From assembly GCA_023444445.1 (NCBI GenBank), contig JAEXMK010000190.1, positions 1 through 6,485 on the forward strand: 6,485 bases of DNA, read 5' to 3'. Within the stretch, counting starts at the first letter, position 1. The number at the start of each line of letters is the position of its first letter. This DNA is from Pseudomonadota bacterium. Its GTDB lineage: Bacteria; Pseudomonadota; Alphaproteobacteria; Rhizobiales; Rhizobiaceae. Below the pieces are notes generated by a model. It had not been told where the DNA came from, searched no databases, and was given only the letters and a program-made list of their open reading frames with translations. Made by a program: the position numbers and the translations under genes. Shown piece by piece: positions 1-6,435 of this stretch.

Positions 1-92
1 ATCCAGCCAGCCCAAGTCCTTGGGCTGAAAGAACTCTCTCGCCGCGCAGACGCGCGCCGGCTGGATCCCTGTGACAAGCACAGGGATGAGGG
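1..92 (+). repeat. Palindromic intergenic repeat, copy 1 (left end cut by window)
   Basis: This is one of three copies of the same structured repeat in the window. Bases 1-76 match bases 491-566 at 70 of 76 positions. The 66-bp core can fold as a cloverleaf: the outer stem ATCCAGCC (1-8) pairs with GGCTGGAT (59-66), one hairpin uses AGCCCAAG and its complement (9-16 with 19-26), and a second uses CGCGC (43-47) with GCGCG (52-56) around an AGAC loop. The right arm adds a 7-bp hairpin, CCCTGTG (67-73) with CACAGGG (79-85), and ends near ATGAGGG. Any left arm lies before base 1. It resembles in style the RIME-type and Bru-RS-type palindromic repeats of Rhizobiales, but identity with a named family cannot be decided here. 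Confidence 0.85.
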
Positions 93-119
93 AGTGGGGG
101 ACGACCCTCATAGACTGAC

Positions 120-410
120 TTACAAACTGTGCAAATGACTTGAAATGTCATCCCACTCCGGATTCGTGCCTTCGATCAGATTGATCTTCCATTGCCGAGG
201 CCATTTCTTGATCGTTTTTTCCCGGGTAATCGCACTCGCCAACAGGTCGTATTCCTCGAACCACACCAGCATTTTCACGCCATATCGCGAAGTAAAGCCG
301 GGCGTAAGTTCATTCTGATGTTCGAAAATTCTGTTGGGTAAATTCTTAGTTACGCCAGTATAAAGCGTACCGTTACGCTTGGATGCTAAAATATAAACAT
401 AGCCCTTCAT
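120..410 (-). CDS. Small GIY-YIG family nuclease (UPF0213/YhbQ-like)
   Basis: The 96-residue protein is a stand-alone GIY-YIG domain, about the usual length for this single-domain family. Visible family residues are the first motif YVY (residues 4-6, a degenerate GIY), the second motif LYTGVT (16-21, replacing YIG), an arginine and histidine in the first helix (R27, H31), the metal-binding glutamate in REKTIKKW (E64), and the conserved NPEW near the C-terminus (N83). All expected catalytic positions are present, so it is probably active as a metal-dependent DNA endonuclease; its target is unknown. There is no signal peptide or membrane segment. The ATG at 410 opens directly on the conserved motif; an AAGGA lies 15 nt upstream, which is long for a ribosome binding site. 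The gene runs opposite to all others and lies between repeat copies 1 and 2. Hand-counted stretches give about 38-45% GC, lower than the iol genes, suggesting separate origin. A mobile or repeat-linked role is inference only. Confidence 0.82.
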   Translation of the reverse strand: MKGYVYILASKRNGTLYTGVTKNLPNRIFEHQNELTPGFTSRYGVKMLVWFEEYDLLASAITREKTIKKWPRQWKINLIEGTNPEWDDISSHLHSL

Positions 411-465
411 GTAAACGAAGCTGCATCCTTTTTTGATACTTCACAAGCGTGAAATTAAATCTCCC

Positions 466-599
466 CCTCATTCCTGTGCCTGTCACAGGAATCCAGCCAG
501 CCCAAGTCCTTGGGCTGAAAACAACCCCTCGCCGCGCAGACGCGCGTCGGCTGGATCCCTGTGACATCCTCGGGCTTGTTCCGGGGAACAGGGATGAGG
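466..599 (+). repeat. Palindromic intergenic repeat, copy 2 (complete)
   Basis: This is the only complete copy. Its 66-bp core (491-556) has the same outer stem and two inner hairpins as copy 1 (AGCCCAAG 499-506; CGCGC 533-537 with GCGCG 542-546). The arms extend the palindrome: TGTCACAGG (481-489) pairs with CCTGTGACA (558-566), and further out CCTCAT plus CCTGT (466-477) pairs with ACAGG plus ATGAGG (588-599), with single mismatch or wobble positions between blocks. The arms also allow local hairpins instead: TCCTGTG (472-478) with CACAGGA (484-490), and CCTCGG (568-573) with CCGGGG (581-586), one pair being a wobble. The element sits between the GIY-YIG gene and the iolR regulatory region. 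Short ORFs crossing it are treated as spurious. Confidence 0.85.
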
Positions 600-662
600 A
601 GGGCGTGCGGTCAGCTTCGTGCTTCATCCGTCTTACTCAATTCCCCCGCCCCTAAAAAAACC

Positions 663-684
663 CAATGGAATAAAAATTCCATTG
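663..684. promoter_or_regulatory. Probable IolR operator upstream of iolR
   Basis: A perfect inverted repeat has 9-bp arms, CAATGGAAT (663-671) and ATTCCATTG (676-684), around four A residues. Its centre is GGAA-N6-TTCC (667-680), which agrees with the motif I recall being proposed for the RpiR-type IolR of Sinorhizobium meliloti. It ends 42 bp before the iolR start codon, where an autorepressor site would be expected. I could not place a convincing -35/-10 pair in this intergenic region, so the geometry relative to the iolR promoter is unknown. That this is the IolR site is inference from motif and position. Confidence 0.75.
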
Positions 685-726
685 CAGTTACAGTGCACGG
701 GATTCAATCCGCATAAGGGAACGACA

Positions 727-1542
727 ATGACGGCAATCGAGGCGCCAGACTCCGTAAAGGCATTTGAGGAGCGGTTGCTCCATGTCGCGGAAGGCTTGCC
801 GAAACGATTGCGTCAATGCGCGGATTATGTCGCATCCAATCAGGATCGCATCGCCGTCTCCACTGTCGCCGAAATGGCTGAGGGTGCAGGTGTGCAGCCT
901 TCGGCCTTCATGCGTTTCTGCCAGATCATGGGCTTTTCCGGCTTTTCGGAGATGCAGCGCCTGTTTCGCGATTCGTATGTTGGCGGCTGGCCTGACTATA
1001 CCACACGGCTCGACCATCTGCGTGAGAAAGGGGATGAAAGCGCCTCCGGCTTACTTGCGGAATTTGTCGAGGCCGGCCGTTCCTCGCTGGAAATGCTGCT
1101 GAAATCGGTCGATACACGGCAGTTGGACGAGGCCGTTTCGATACTGGCAAAGGCGCGCACCGTGCACATCGTCGGTTTGCGGCGCTCTTTTCCCATTGCC
1201 AGCTATCTGGCCTATGCCTTCGAAAAAATGAAGGTGCCCGCGGTTCTGCACAGCGCTGTTGGCGGACTTGGCAATATCAGCGCCATCTCCAATGACGACG
1301 CGCTGATCGCCATCACATTTTCCCCCTACTCCGCAGAAACGCTGGAACTGGCGGGGAATGCCCGCGCCAGCGGCATTCCCGTCGTTGCGCTTTCGGATTC
1401 TGCGGTCAATCCGCTGCGCAAGTCCGGCGCGACGCTTCTGACCGTTACCGAGATCGATTTCGGCGCTTTCCGCTCCCTTTCCGCCACGCTCTGTCTCGCC
1501 ATCACGCTGGCCGTGGCTGTGGGAACACGCAAGACGGCCTGA
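727..1542 (+). CDS. iolR: RpiR/MurR-family transcriptional regulator of inositol catabolism
   Basis: The 271-residue protein has the two domains of RpiR regulators. The N-terminal helix-turn-helix domain (about residues 12-85) includes TVAEMAEGAGVQPSAFMRFC (46-65), then the family-typical GFSGFSEMQ (69-77). The C-terminal sugar-phosphate-binding SIS domain (about 125-260) includes VHIVGLRRSFPIA (146-158) and ALIAITFSPYSAETLELA (192-209). The family binds DNA as a dimer or tetramer and senses a phosphorylated sugar; here the ligand is probably a phosphorylated inositol-breakdown intermediate, which is inference. The ATG at 727 was chosen because AAGGGA (715-720) lies 6 nt upstream and the HTH domain starts normally; the frame stays open back to 619 but that would place the operator and RBS inside the gene. 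Its position just before iolCDE and the GGAA-N6-TTCC palindrome upstream support the name iolR over a generic RpiR regulator. Confidence 0.88.
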   Translation: MTAIEAPDSVKAFEERLLHVAEGLPKRLRQCADYVASNQDRIAVSTVAEMAEGAGVQPSAFMRFCQIMGFSGFSEMQRLFRDSYVGGWPDYTTRLDHLREKGDESASGLLAEFVEAGRSSLEMLLKSVDTRQLDEAVSILAKARTVHIVGLRRSFPIASYLAYAFEKMKVPAVLHSAVGGLGNISAISNDDALIAITFSPYSAETLELAGNARASGIPVVALSDSAVNPLRKSGATLLTVTEIDFGAFRSLSATLCLAITLAVAVGTRKTA

Positions 1543-1551
1543 ATATTTTTA

Positions 1552-1580
1552 TTGAAAACGGAAAAAATAGAATTTATGAT
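1552..1580 (+). promoter_or_regulatory. Candidate sigma-70-type promoter of the iolCDE operon
   Basis: TTGAAA (1552-1557) and TATGAT (1575-1580) are separated by exactly 17 bp, close to the housekeeping consensus. They lie just after the iolR stop codon and about 167 bp before the iolC start. The predicted transcription start is near 1587. This would give iolCDE its own promoter, independent of read-through from iolR. It is a pattern match only. Confidence 0.5.
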
Positions 1581-1588
1581 CCAAATCC

Positions 1589-1735
1589 ATGAAACGGACA
1601 TTCCACGACGGTCCTTCTCGTGACGGACAAGTGAGCGGAGGAGGCTCACCGGAGCGGGGATGGCAAAAGCTGGCGGCATGGTTGCCTGATCCGCTCGACA
1701 CACATGAGGCAGACCGCGCCAGCGTGCGGTGCTAA
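1589..1735 (+). CDS. Possible upstream ORF (48 codons) in the iolC leader
   Basis: An ATG at 1589 opens a frame of 48 codons closed by TAA at 1733-1735. The stop codon shares two bases with the iolC Shine-Dalgarno sequence (1734-1740). The start falls about 2 nt after the predicted transcription start and has no ribosome binding site, so it could only be read as a near-leaderless message. The predicted peptide begins MKRTFHDGPSRDG, contains a GGG stretch and two tryptophan-containing segments, and resembles no family I recognise. It could be a coupling or regulatory uORF, or simply a chance open frame in GC-rich DNA, which is the more likely reading. Confidence 0.15.
   Translation: MKRTFHDGPSRDGQVSGGGSPERGWQKLAAWLPDPLDTHEADRASVRC
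1591..1604. promoter_or_regulatory. Imperfect IolR operator candidate downstream of the iolC promoter
   Basis: GAAA-N6-TTCC (1591-1604) differs by one base from the GGAA-N6-TTCC core seen perfectly at 667-680. It begins about 11 bp after the candidate -10 box, so bound repressor would cover the start of transcription. The arms outside the core are not palindromic, so it would be a weaker site than the one before iolR. It is the best match I found in the iolR-iolC gap. Confidence 0.4.
1631..1649 (+). other. Hairpin in the iolC leader with Shine-Dalgarno-like loop
   Basis: GTGAGC (1631-1636) and GCTCAC (1644-1649) form a perfect 6-bp stem around the 7-nt loop GGAGGAG. No start codon follows at a suitable distance, so the loop is not itself an obvious ribosome binding site, and no T-run follows, so it is not an intrinsic terminator. 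It would lie in the predicted iolC 5' leader about 100 nt before the start codon. Function unknown. Confidence 0.4.
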
Positions 1736-1740
1736 GGAGG
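1734..1740 (+). promoter_or_regulatory. Strong ribosome binding site that fixes the iolC TTG start
   Basis: AAGGAGG (1734-1740) is a near-perfect Shine-Dalgarno sequence 6 nt before a TTG (1747-1749). The in-frame GTG at 1729 overlaps this sequence and cannot use it, and the residues it would add (MLRRNL) are not typical of the kinase N-terminus. This decides in favour of TTG as the start codon. Confidence 0.85.
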
Positions 1741-1746
1741 AACCTT

Positions 1747-3663
1747 TTGAAAAAACTTGATCTTATCACGATCGGGCGCTCGTCTGTCGACCTTTACGGT
1801 TCGCAGGTCGGTGGCCGTCTGGAGGACATGGCCTCCTTTGCCAAATATATCGGCGGCTCTCCCACCAATATCGCGGCGGGTGCCGCCCGCCTGGGGCTGA
1901 ACAGCGCCGTCATCACCCGCGTTGGTGATGAGCATATGGGCCGCTTCATCCGCGAACAACTGGTGCGCGAAGGCGTTGATGTGCGTGGCGTGAAGACCGA
2001 CCCGGAGCGGCTGACCGCGCTGGTGCTGCTCGGCATTCGCGACCAGAACCAGTTCCCGCTGATCTTCTATCGGGAAAACTGCGCCGACATGGCGCTGAGC
2101 GAAGACGATATAGATCCCGCCTTCATTGCCGAAGCCGGCTGCATCTGCGCCACTGGCACGCATCTGTCGCATCCGAAAACGGAAGCGGCAGTGCTGAAGG
2201 CGCTGAAACTCGCCCGCGAAAACGGCGCGAAGACCGCGCTTGATATTGATTACCGCCCCAATCTCTGGGGTGTGGCCGGCCATGGCGATGGCGAAAGCCG
2301 GTTCGTGGAATCGCAGAAGGTCACCGCCAAGCTGCAATCCACGCTGCACCTTTTTGACCTGATCGTCGGCACGGAAGAGGAATTCCACATTGCCGGCGGC
2401 TCCACCGATACGCTCGCGGCACTCAACGCCGTGCGCAAGGTTTCGAATGCCACGCTGGTGTGCAAGCGCGGCCCGATGGGGGCTTCGGTCTTCACCGGCG
2501 ACATTCCCGCAAGCCTCGACGACGGTCAGACGGGCGAAGGTTTCCCGATCGAGGTCTTTAATGTTCTTGGTGCCGGCGATGGCTTCATGGCCGGGCTGTT
2601 CCGCGGCTGGCTGCGCGGCGAAGACTGGCCGACGACGCTGAAATACGCCAATGCCTGCGGTGCCTTCGCCGTCTCCCGTCATGGCTGCACGCCCGCGTAT
2701 CCGAGCTGGGAAGAACTGCAATATTTCTTCAAGGCCGGCATTCGCAACAAGGCGCTGCGCAAGGACGAGGCGCTGGAGCAGGTGCATTGGTCCACCAACC
2801 GCAAGGGCGACTGGGAGACGATGCGCGTCTTCGCCTTCGACCATCGCATGCAGCTGGAAGCCATCGCCGACGAGCTTGGGGTCAAGCACGAGCAGATCGG
2901 CGCTTTCAAGAAACTCTGCCTTCAGGCGGCGCAGAAGGTTTCCGGTGGTGAGCCGGGTTACGGCATTCTCTGTGATGGCCGCCTTGGCCGCGACGCCTTG
3001 TTTGCCGCCAGTGGCTCCGGCCTCTGGATCGGCCGTCCGGTGGAATGGCCGGGCTCGCGCCCGCTGACGCTGGAACCGGATCTCGGCAAGGATTTTGGCG
3101 GGCTTTCGGAATGGCCGCTTGAAAACGTCGTCAAGGTTCTGTGTTTCTATCACCCCGATGACACCGAGGAGATGCGTGCCGCGCAGGAAGAGACCGTGAC
3201 GCGACTGTTCGAGGCGGCGCGTCGCAACCGGCTGGAAATGCTGCTGGAGGTCATTCCCTCCAAGGTCGGCCCGACCGACGATTTGACCGCCGCCCGCATC
3301 ATCGAGCGTTTTTACGAGATCGGCGTTTACCCCGACTGGTGGAAGCTGGAGCCGATGAAGACCCGTGCCGCATGGAAGAACGCCTGCGACGCCGTGCATC
3401 GCAACGATCCTTATGTGCGGGGCATCGTCGTTCTCGGTCTCGACGCACCGCAGAGCGAGCTGGAAGAAAGCTTCCGCCTTGCCGCCGGCTTCGATCTGGT
3501 AAAAGGTTTCGCCGTTGGCCGCACGATTTTCGCGGATGCCGCCCGCAACTGGCTCGGTGGCAGGATGACCGATGAGGAAGCGGTAAAGGATATGGCGCAG
3601 CGTTACACCAGCCTGTGCCGTATTTGGGATGAGGCGCGCGCCAAAAAGGGAGAGGCAGCGTGA
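1747..3663 (+). CDS. iolC: IolC: 5-dehydro-2-deoxygluconokinase fused to DUF2090 aldolase-like domain
   Basis: The 638-residue cytoplasmic protein is about twice the length of the roughly 325-residue Bacillus IolC because two domains are fused. Residues 1 to about 330 are a PfkB/ribokinase-type sugar kinase with the substrate motif GGSPTN (36-41) and the ATP/anion-hole motif LGAGDGFMAGL, whose D278 is the expected catalytic base. This half should phosphorylate 5-dehydro-2-deoxy-D-gluconate. Residues about 350-635 match DUF2090, a TIM-barrel family resembling class I aldolases, with FAFDHRMQLE (362-371), CDGRLGRD, VVKVLCFYHPDD (461-472), LLEVIPSK (499-506), DWWKLEP (K533) and KGFAVGRTIF (586-595). 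This half probably cleaves the phosphorylated product, replacing a separate IolJ; K533 or K463 are candidate Schiff-base lysines, by inference. Translation starts at TTG 1747, fixed by AAGGAGG. The end overlaps iolD by 4 nt. A long open frame on the opposite strand is a codon-bias shadow. Confidence 0.93.
   Translation: MKKLDLITIGRSSVDLYGSQVGGRLEDMASFAKYIGGSPTNIAAGAARLGLNSAVITRVGDEHMGRFIREQLVREGVDVRGVKTDPERLTALVLLGIRDQNQFPLIFYRENCADMALSEDDIDPAFIAEAGCICATGTHLSHPKTEAAVLKALKLARENGAKTALDIDYRPNLWGVAGHGDGESRFVESQKVTAKLQSTLHLFDLIVGTEEEFHIAGGSTDTLAALNAVRKVSNATLVCKRGPMGASVFTGDIPASLDDGQTGEGFPIEVFNVLGAGDGFMAGLFRGWLRGEDWPTTLKYANACGAFAVSRHGCTPAYPSWEELQYFFKAGIRNKALRKDEALEQVHWSTNRKGDWETMRVFAFDHRMQLEAIADELGVKHEQIGAFKKLCLQAAQKVSGGEPGYGILCDGRLGRDALFAASGSGLWIGRPVEWPGSRPLTLEPDLGKDFGGLSEWPLENVVKVLCFYHPDDTEEMRAAQEETVTRLFEAARRNRLEMLLEVIPSKVGPTDDLTAARIIERFYEIGVYPDWWKLEPMKTRAAWKNACDAVHRNDPYVRGIVVLGLDAPQSELEESFRLAAGFDLVKGFAVGRTIFADAARNWLGGRMTDEEAVKDMAQRYTSLCRIWDEARAKKGEAA
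3648..3652 (+). promoter_or_regulatory. Ribosome binding site supporting the iolD GTG start
   Basis: GGGAG (within AGGGAGAGG, 3647-3655) lies 7 nt before GTG 3660-3662, inside the last codons of iolC. The GTG overlaps the iolC TGA stop (3661-3663). No comparable site precedes the next in-frame ATG at 3693, which favours the GTG and translational coupling with iolC. Confidence 0.75.
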
Positions 3664-5486
3664 AGACAATCAGATTGACGGCTGCGCAGGCCATGGTTCG
3701 TTACCTGGCAGCGCAGATGAATGAAGACGGCGAAACCTATATTGCCGGCATGTGGGCGATTTTCGGCCATGGCAATGTCGCCGGCATCGGCGAAGCGCTT
3801 TATGGCATCCGCGACGAACTGCCGACCTATCGCGGCCAGAACGAGCAATCCATGGCCCATGCAGCCATCGCCTATGCCAAGCAACTGCGCCGCCGCCGCG
3901 CCATGGCGGTCACCTCCTCCATCGGCCCCGGCGCGGCCAATATGGTGACGGCGGCAGCGCTGGCGCATGTCAACCGCCTGCCGGTTCTCTTGATCCCCGG
4001 TGATGTCTTCGCCAATCGCGGCCCGGACCCCGTGCTGCAGCAGCTGGAAGATTTCGGCGATGGCACCATGACGGTGAATGACTGCTTCCGCCCGGTCAGC
4101 CGGTATTTCGACCGTATCATGCGGCCGGAACAGTTGCTGACGGCGCTGCCCCGCGCCATGCGCACCATGACGGACCCGGCCGATTGCGGCCCCGTCACGC
4201 TCGCCTTCTGCCAGGATGTGCAGGCGGAAGCCTATGATTACCCCGAAAGTTTCTTCGAAAAGCGGGTCTGGCGGCAGCGTCGTCCTGAGCCGGATGTAGT
4301 TGAGTTCGAAGAGGCCATCGCCGCGCTGAAGGCGGCAAAGAACCCTGTCATCGTTGCCGGCGGCGGCGTACATTTCGCAGGTGCTACCGAAACGCTGAAA
4401 AGCTTTGCCGAAAAACATTCCATCCCCGTGGTGGAAACGCAGGCAGGCAAATCGGCATTGGCATGGGATCACGACCTGAATTTCGGCCCGGTTGGCGTGA
4501 CCGGTGCGGAAAGCGCCAATATCGTCAGCGAAAAGGCCGATCTCGTCTTCGGCGTCGGCACCCGTTTTCAGGATTTCACGACAGGTTCCTGGGCGTTGTT
4601 CAAGAACCCGAACCGCAAGATTCTTGCGCTCAACGTTCAGCCCTATGACAGCGCCAAGCATGATGCGATCAGCCTGACGGCCGATGCCAAGATCGGGCTT
4701 GAAAAACTGTCAGCAGCACTCGGCAGCCACCGTTTTGCGGCACCGGATGCGGGCCTGAAGGCAGCCTGGTTCGCAAAGGCGGATGCAGATACAGCCGCCC
4801 CCGGCCCGGAACATACAAACAGCCTGCCGACAGACATGCAGGTGATCGGCGCGGTGCAGCGCCAGTCGCGTGACAATACCGTTGTCATGTGCGCCGCAGG
4901 CACCATGCCGGGCGAACTGCATCAGCTGTGGAAATCCAAGCTGCCGCTCTCCTATCACATGGAATACGGCTTCTCCTGCATGGGTTATGAGGTTGCTGGC
5001 GGTCTCGGCATCAAGATGGCGGAACCGGACCGAGACGTGATCGTCATGGTCGGCGACGGCTCCTATATGATGATGAATTCCGAGCTGGCCACATCGGTCG
5101 GCATGGGTGTGAAGATCACGCTCGTCATCACCGACAACCGGGGTTACGGCTGCATCAACCGCCTGCAGATGGCGACCGGCGGCGCGCAGTTCAACAATCT
5201 CTACGCCCACACCAACGTCAATCCGATCGCCATCGATTTTGCCGCACATGCGGCATCCATGGGGGCGGATTCTCGCAAGGTCTCCACCATATCCGAGCTG
5301 GAGGAGGCGCTGGCTGCGGCCCGCGCATCCACCCGCACGACCGTCATCGTCATCGATACCGACCCCTATCCGACACCGCAGGCCGGTGGTCACTGGTGGG
5401 ATGTCGCCGTTCCCGAAACATCGGACCGCCCGGAAGTAACCGATGCGCGCACCCGTTATGAAAACGCCCTGAAAGAAAGACAGTAA
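3660..5486 (+). CDS. iolD: IolD: trihydroxycyclohexane-1,2-dione hydrolase (ThDP-dependent)
   Basis: The 608-residue protein has the three-domain layout of thiamine-diphosphate enzymes of the acetolactate-synthase type. IolD hydrolytically opens the ring of 3D-(3,5/4)-trihydroxycyclohexane-1,2-dione to 5-deoxy-D-glucuronate. The N-terminal pyrimidine-binding domain has [13 protein letters not shown], whose E62 is the expected cofactor-activating glutamate. The central domain (about 200-360) includes [15 protein letters not shown]. The C-terminal pyrophosphate-binding domain has the ThDP/Mg motif starting [12 protein letters not shown] (G465-D466-G467) and closing at N493 in ITDNRGYG, the normal GDG-to-N spacing. 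Length is slightly below Bacillus IolD (about 637) and normal for rhizobial versions as I recall them. The GTG start overlaps the iolC stop by 4 nt, indicating coupling. The gene ends 1 nt before iolE. No defects are seen. Acetolactate synthase itself is unlikely given the operon and the IolD-like N-terminus ([10 protein letters not shown]). Confidence 0.95.
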   Translation: MKTIRLTAAQAMVRYLAAQMNEDGETYIAGMWAIFGHGNVAGIGEALYGIRDELPTYRGQNEQSMAHAAIAYAKQLRRRRAMAVTSSIGPGAANMVTAAALAHVNRLPVLLIPGDVFANRGPDPVLQQLEDFGDGTMTVNDCFRPVSRYFDRIMRPEQLLTALPRAMRTMTDPADCGPVTLAFCQDVQAEAYDYPESFFEKRVWRQRRPEPDVVEFEEAIAALKAAKNPVIVAGGGVHFAGATETLKSFAEKHSIPVVETQAGKSALAWDHDLNFGPVGVTGAESANIVSEKADLVFGVGTRFQDFTTGSWALFKNPNRKILALNVQPYDSAKHDAISLTADAKIGLEKLSAALGSHRFAAPDAGLKAAWFAKADADTAAPGPEHTNSLPTDMQVIGAVQRQSRDNTVVMCAAGTMPGELHQLWKSKLPLSYHMEYGFSCMGYEVAGGLGIKMAEPDRDVIVMVGDGSYMMMNSELATSVGMGVKITLVITDNRGYGCINRLQMATGGAQFNNLYAHTNVNPIAIDFAAHAASMGADSRKVSTISELEEALAAARASTRTTVIVIDTDPYPTPQAGGHWWDVAVPETSDRPEVTDARTRYENALKERQ

Positions 5487-5487
5487 G

Positions 5488-6396
5488 ATGATCCGTTACG
5501 GCACCAACCCCATCGCCTGGTCCAACGACGACGACCGCACGCTGGGCGCCCATATCAGCCTCGACCAATGCCTCGACGAAACCGCGAAAATCGGCTTCGA
5601 CGGCATCGAAAAAGGCCACAAGTTCCCGACCGATCCGGAAGGCCTGAAGGGCGTGCTTTCGCCACGCGGCCTGTCCTTCGTCTCCGGCTGGCATTCACTG
5701 AACCTTCTGACCGACAGCATCGAATCCGAAAAGAAGGCGATGCAGCCGGCGCTTGATCTCTTGAAGGCCATGGGTTCGAAAGTCATCATCGTCTGCGAAA
5801 CCTCCAATGCCATTCACGGTGCGGACGACACGGCGCTGGTTGACCGTCCGCGTCTTGCGGCTGAAGACTGGGCCAAGTTCGGTGCGGGCGTCGAGGCGCT
5901 GGCCGCCTTTGCCGCCGAACAGGGCATCACCCTCGTTTATCACCATCACATGGGAACCGTGGTCGAGAGCGAAGACGAAATCGACCTGCTGATGCAGCAC
6001 ACCGGCCCGAAGACGCATCTGCTGCTCGATACCGGCCATTGCCTGTTCGGCGGCGGCGATCCCGTCCGCGTCGCGCAGAAATATATGGGCCGTGTTGGCC
6101 ATATCCATGCCAAGAATGTGCGGCCCGTGATTGCCGAGCAGGTGCGCAACGAGCGGCTCTCCTTCCTCGAAGGCGTTCGTCGCGGCGTCTTCACCGTTCC
6201 GGGCGACAGCGAAGGTGGCGTGAATTTTCCGCCGGTGCTGAAAGTGGCGGCCGAACATGGTTACAGCGGCTGGCTGGTGATCGAAGCCGAGCAGGATCCT
6301 GATGTGCGTAATCCGTTCGAGTATCAGAGCCTCGGGCTGAAATCGCTGAAGGCTTTTGCGCGTGAGGCCGGACTGGACAAAGCTCAGGCTGCCTGA
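5488..6396 (+). CDS. iolE: IolE: 2-keto-myo-inositol (scyllo-inosose) dehydratase
   Basis: The 302-residue protein is a single TIM barrel of the xylose isomerase-like/AP endonuclease 2 superfamily, full length for IolE (about 297-300). It removes water from 2-keto-myo-inositol to give 3D-(3,5/4)-trihydroxycyclohexane-1,2-dione, the substrate of IolD. The N-terminus [15 protein letters not shown] (2-16) is characteristic of IolE. Likely metal and substrate residues lie at strand ends: YHHHMGT (151-157), [15 protein letters not shown] (D181, H184), HIHAKNV (H205, H207) and VIEAEQDP (E266); the exact ligand assignment is inferred from the superfamily. The ATG at 5488 is 1 nt after the iolD stop; only a weak GAAAGA precedes it, so translation is probably coupled to iolD. 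In rhizobial clusters iolB usually follows, but here the gene is followed by a repeat element and the window ends. Confidence 0.95.
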   Translation: MIRYGTNPIAWSNDDDRTLGAHISLDQCLDETAKIGFDGIEKGHKFPTDPEGLKGVLSPRGLSFVSGWHSLNLLTDSIESEKKAMQPALDLLKAMGSKVIIVCETSNAIHGADDTALVDRPRLAAEDWAKFGAGVEALAAFAAEQGITLVYHHHMGTVVESEDEIDLLMQHTGPKTHLLLDTGHCLFGGGDPVRVAQKYMGRVGHIHAKNVRPVIAEQVRNERLSFLEGVRRGVFTVPGDSEGGVNFPPVLKVAAEHGYSGWLVIEAEQDPDVRNPFEYQSLGLKSLKAFAREAGLDKAQAA

Positions 6397-6435
6397 ACCG
6401 AACCACGGAAGGCGGGGCGGCCTACTCCACCCGTC

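Noticed and set aside
86..111. Inverted repeat ATGAGGG / CCCTCAT downstream of the GIY-YIG stop as a terminator
   Set aside because: The 7-bp arms have a 12-nt loop and no T-run follows on the minus strand; the left half is also part of the repeat's own arm.
440..453. Short inverted repeat TTCAC-AAGC-GTGAA upstream of the GIY-YIG gene as an operator
   Set aside because: Only 5-bp arms, no regulator context and no convincing promoter to place it against.
1..599. CRISPR array or insertion sequence from the direct repeats
   Set aside because: Only two copies 490 bp apart with a gene between them, no regular spacers, no transposase and no clear target-site duplication.
415..620. ACGAAGCTG (415-423) and CAGCTTCGT (612-620) as terminal inverted repeats around repeat copy 2
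   Set aside because: A 9-bp pair about 190 bp apart is not improbable by chance in a window this size, no target duplication is visible, and the other copies do not show it.
373..655. Short open frames through repeat copy 2 on both strands
   Set aside because: They follow the palindromic repeat sequence and overlap the GIY-YIG start or the iolR regulatory region; no domain or ribosome binding site is visible.
619..726. N-terminal extension of iolR to an upstream start at 619
   Set aside because: It would put the operator palindrome and the AAGGGA ribosome binding site inside the coding region, and the added residues do not resemble RpiR proteins.
1576..1623. A 15-codon frame starting at ATG 1576 as a leader peptide of iolC
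   Set aside because: Its start codon lies inside the candidate -10 box, so it would not be on the predicted transcript.
1732..3669. A 645-codon open frame on the minus strand, antisense to iolC
   Set aside because: It shadows iolC in a high-GC coding region where third-position bias removes stops on the other strand; iolC has clear family motifs and the antisense translation resembles no known protein.
3603..4661. A 352-codon minus-strand open frame across iolC and iolD
   Set aside because: It crosses two well-supported genes on the plus strand, shows no recognisable domain and has the composition of a codon-bias shadow.
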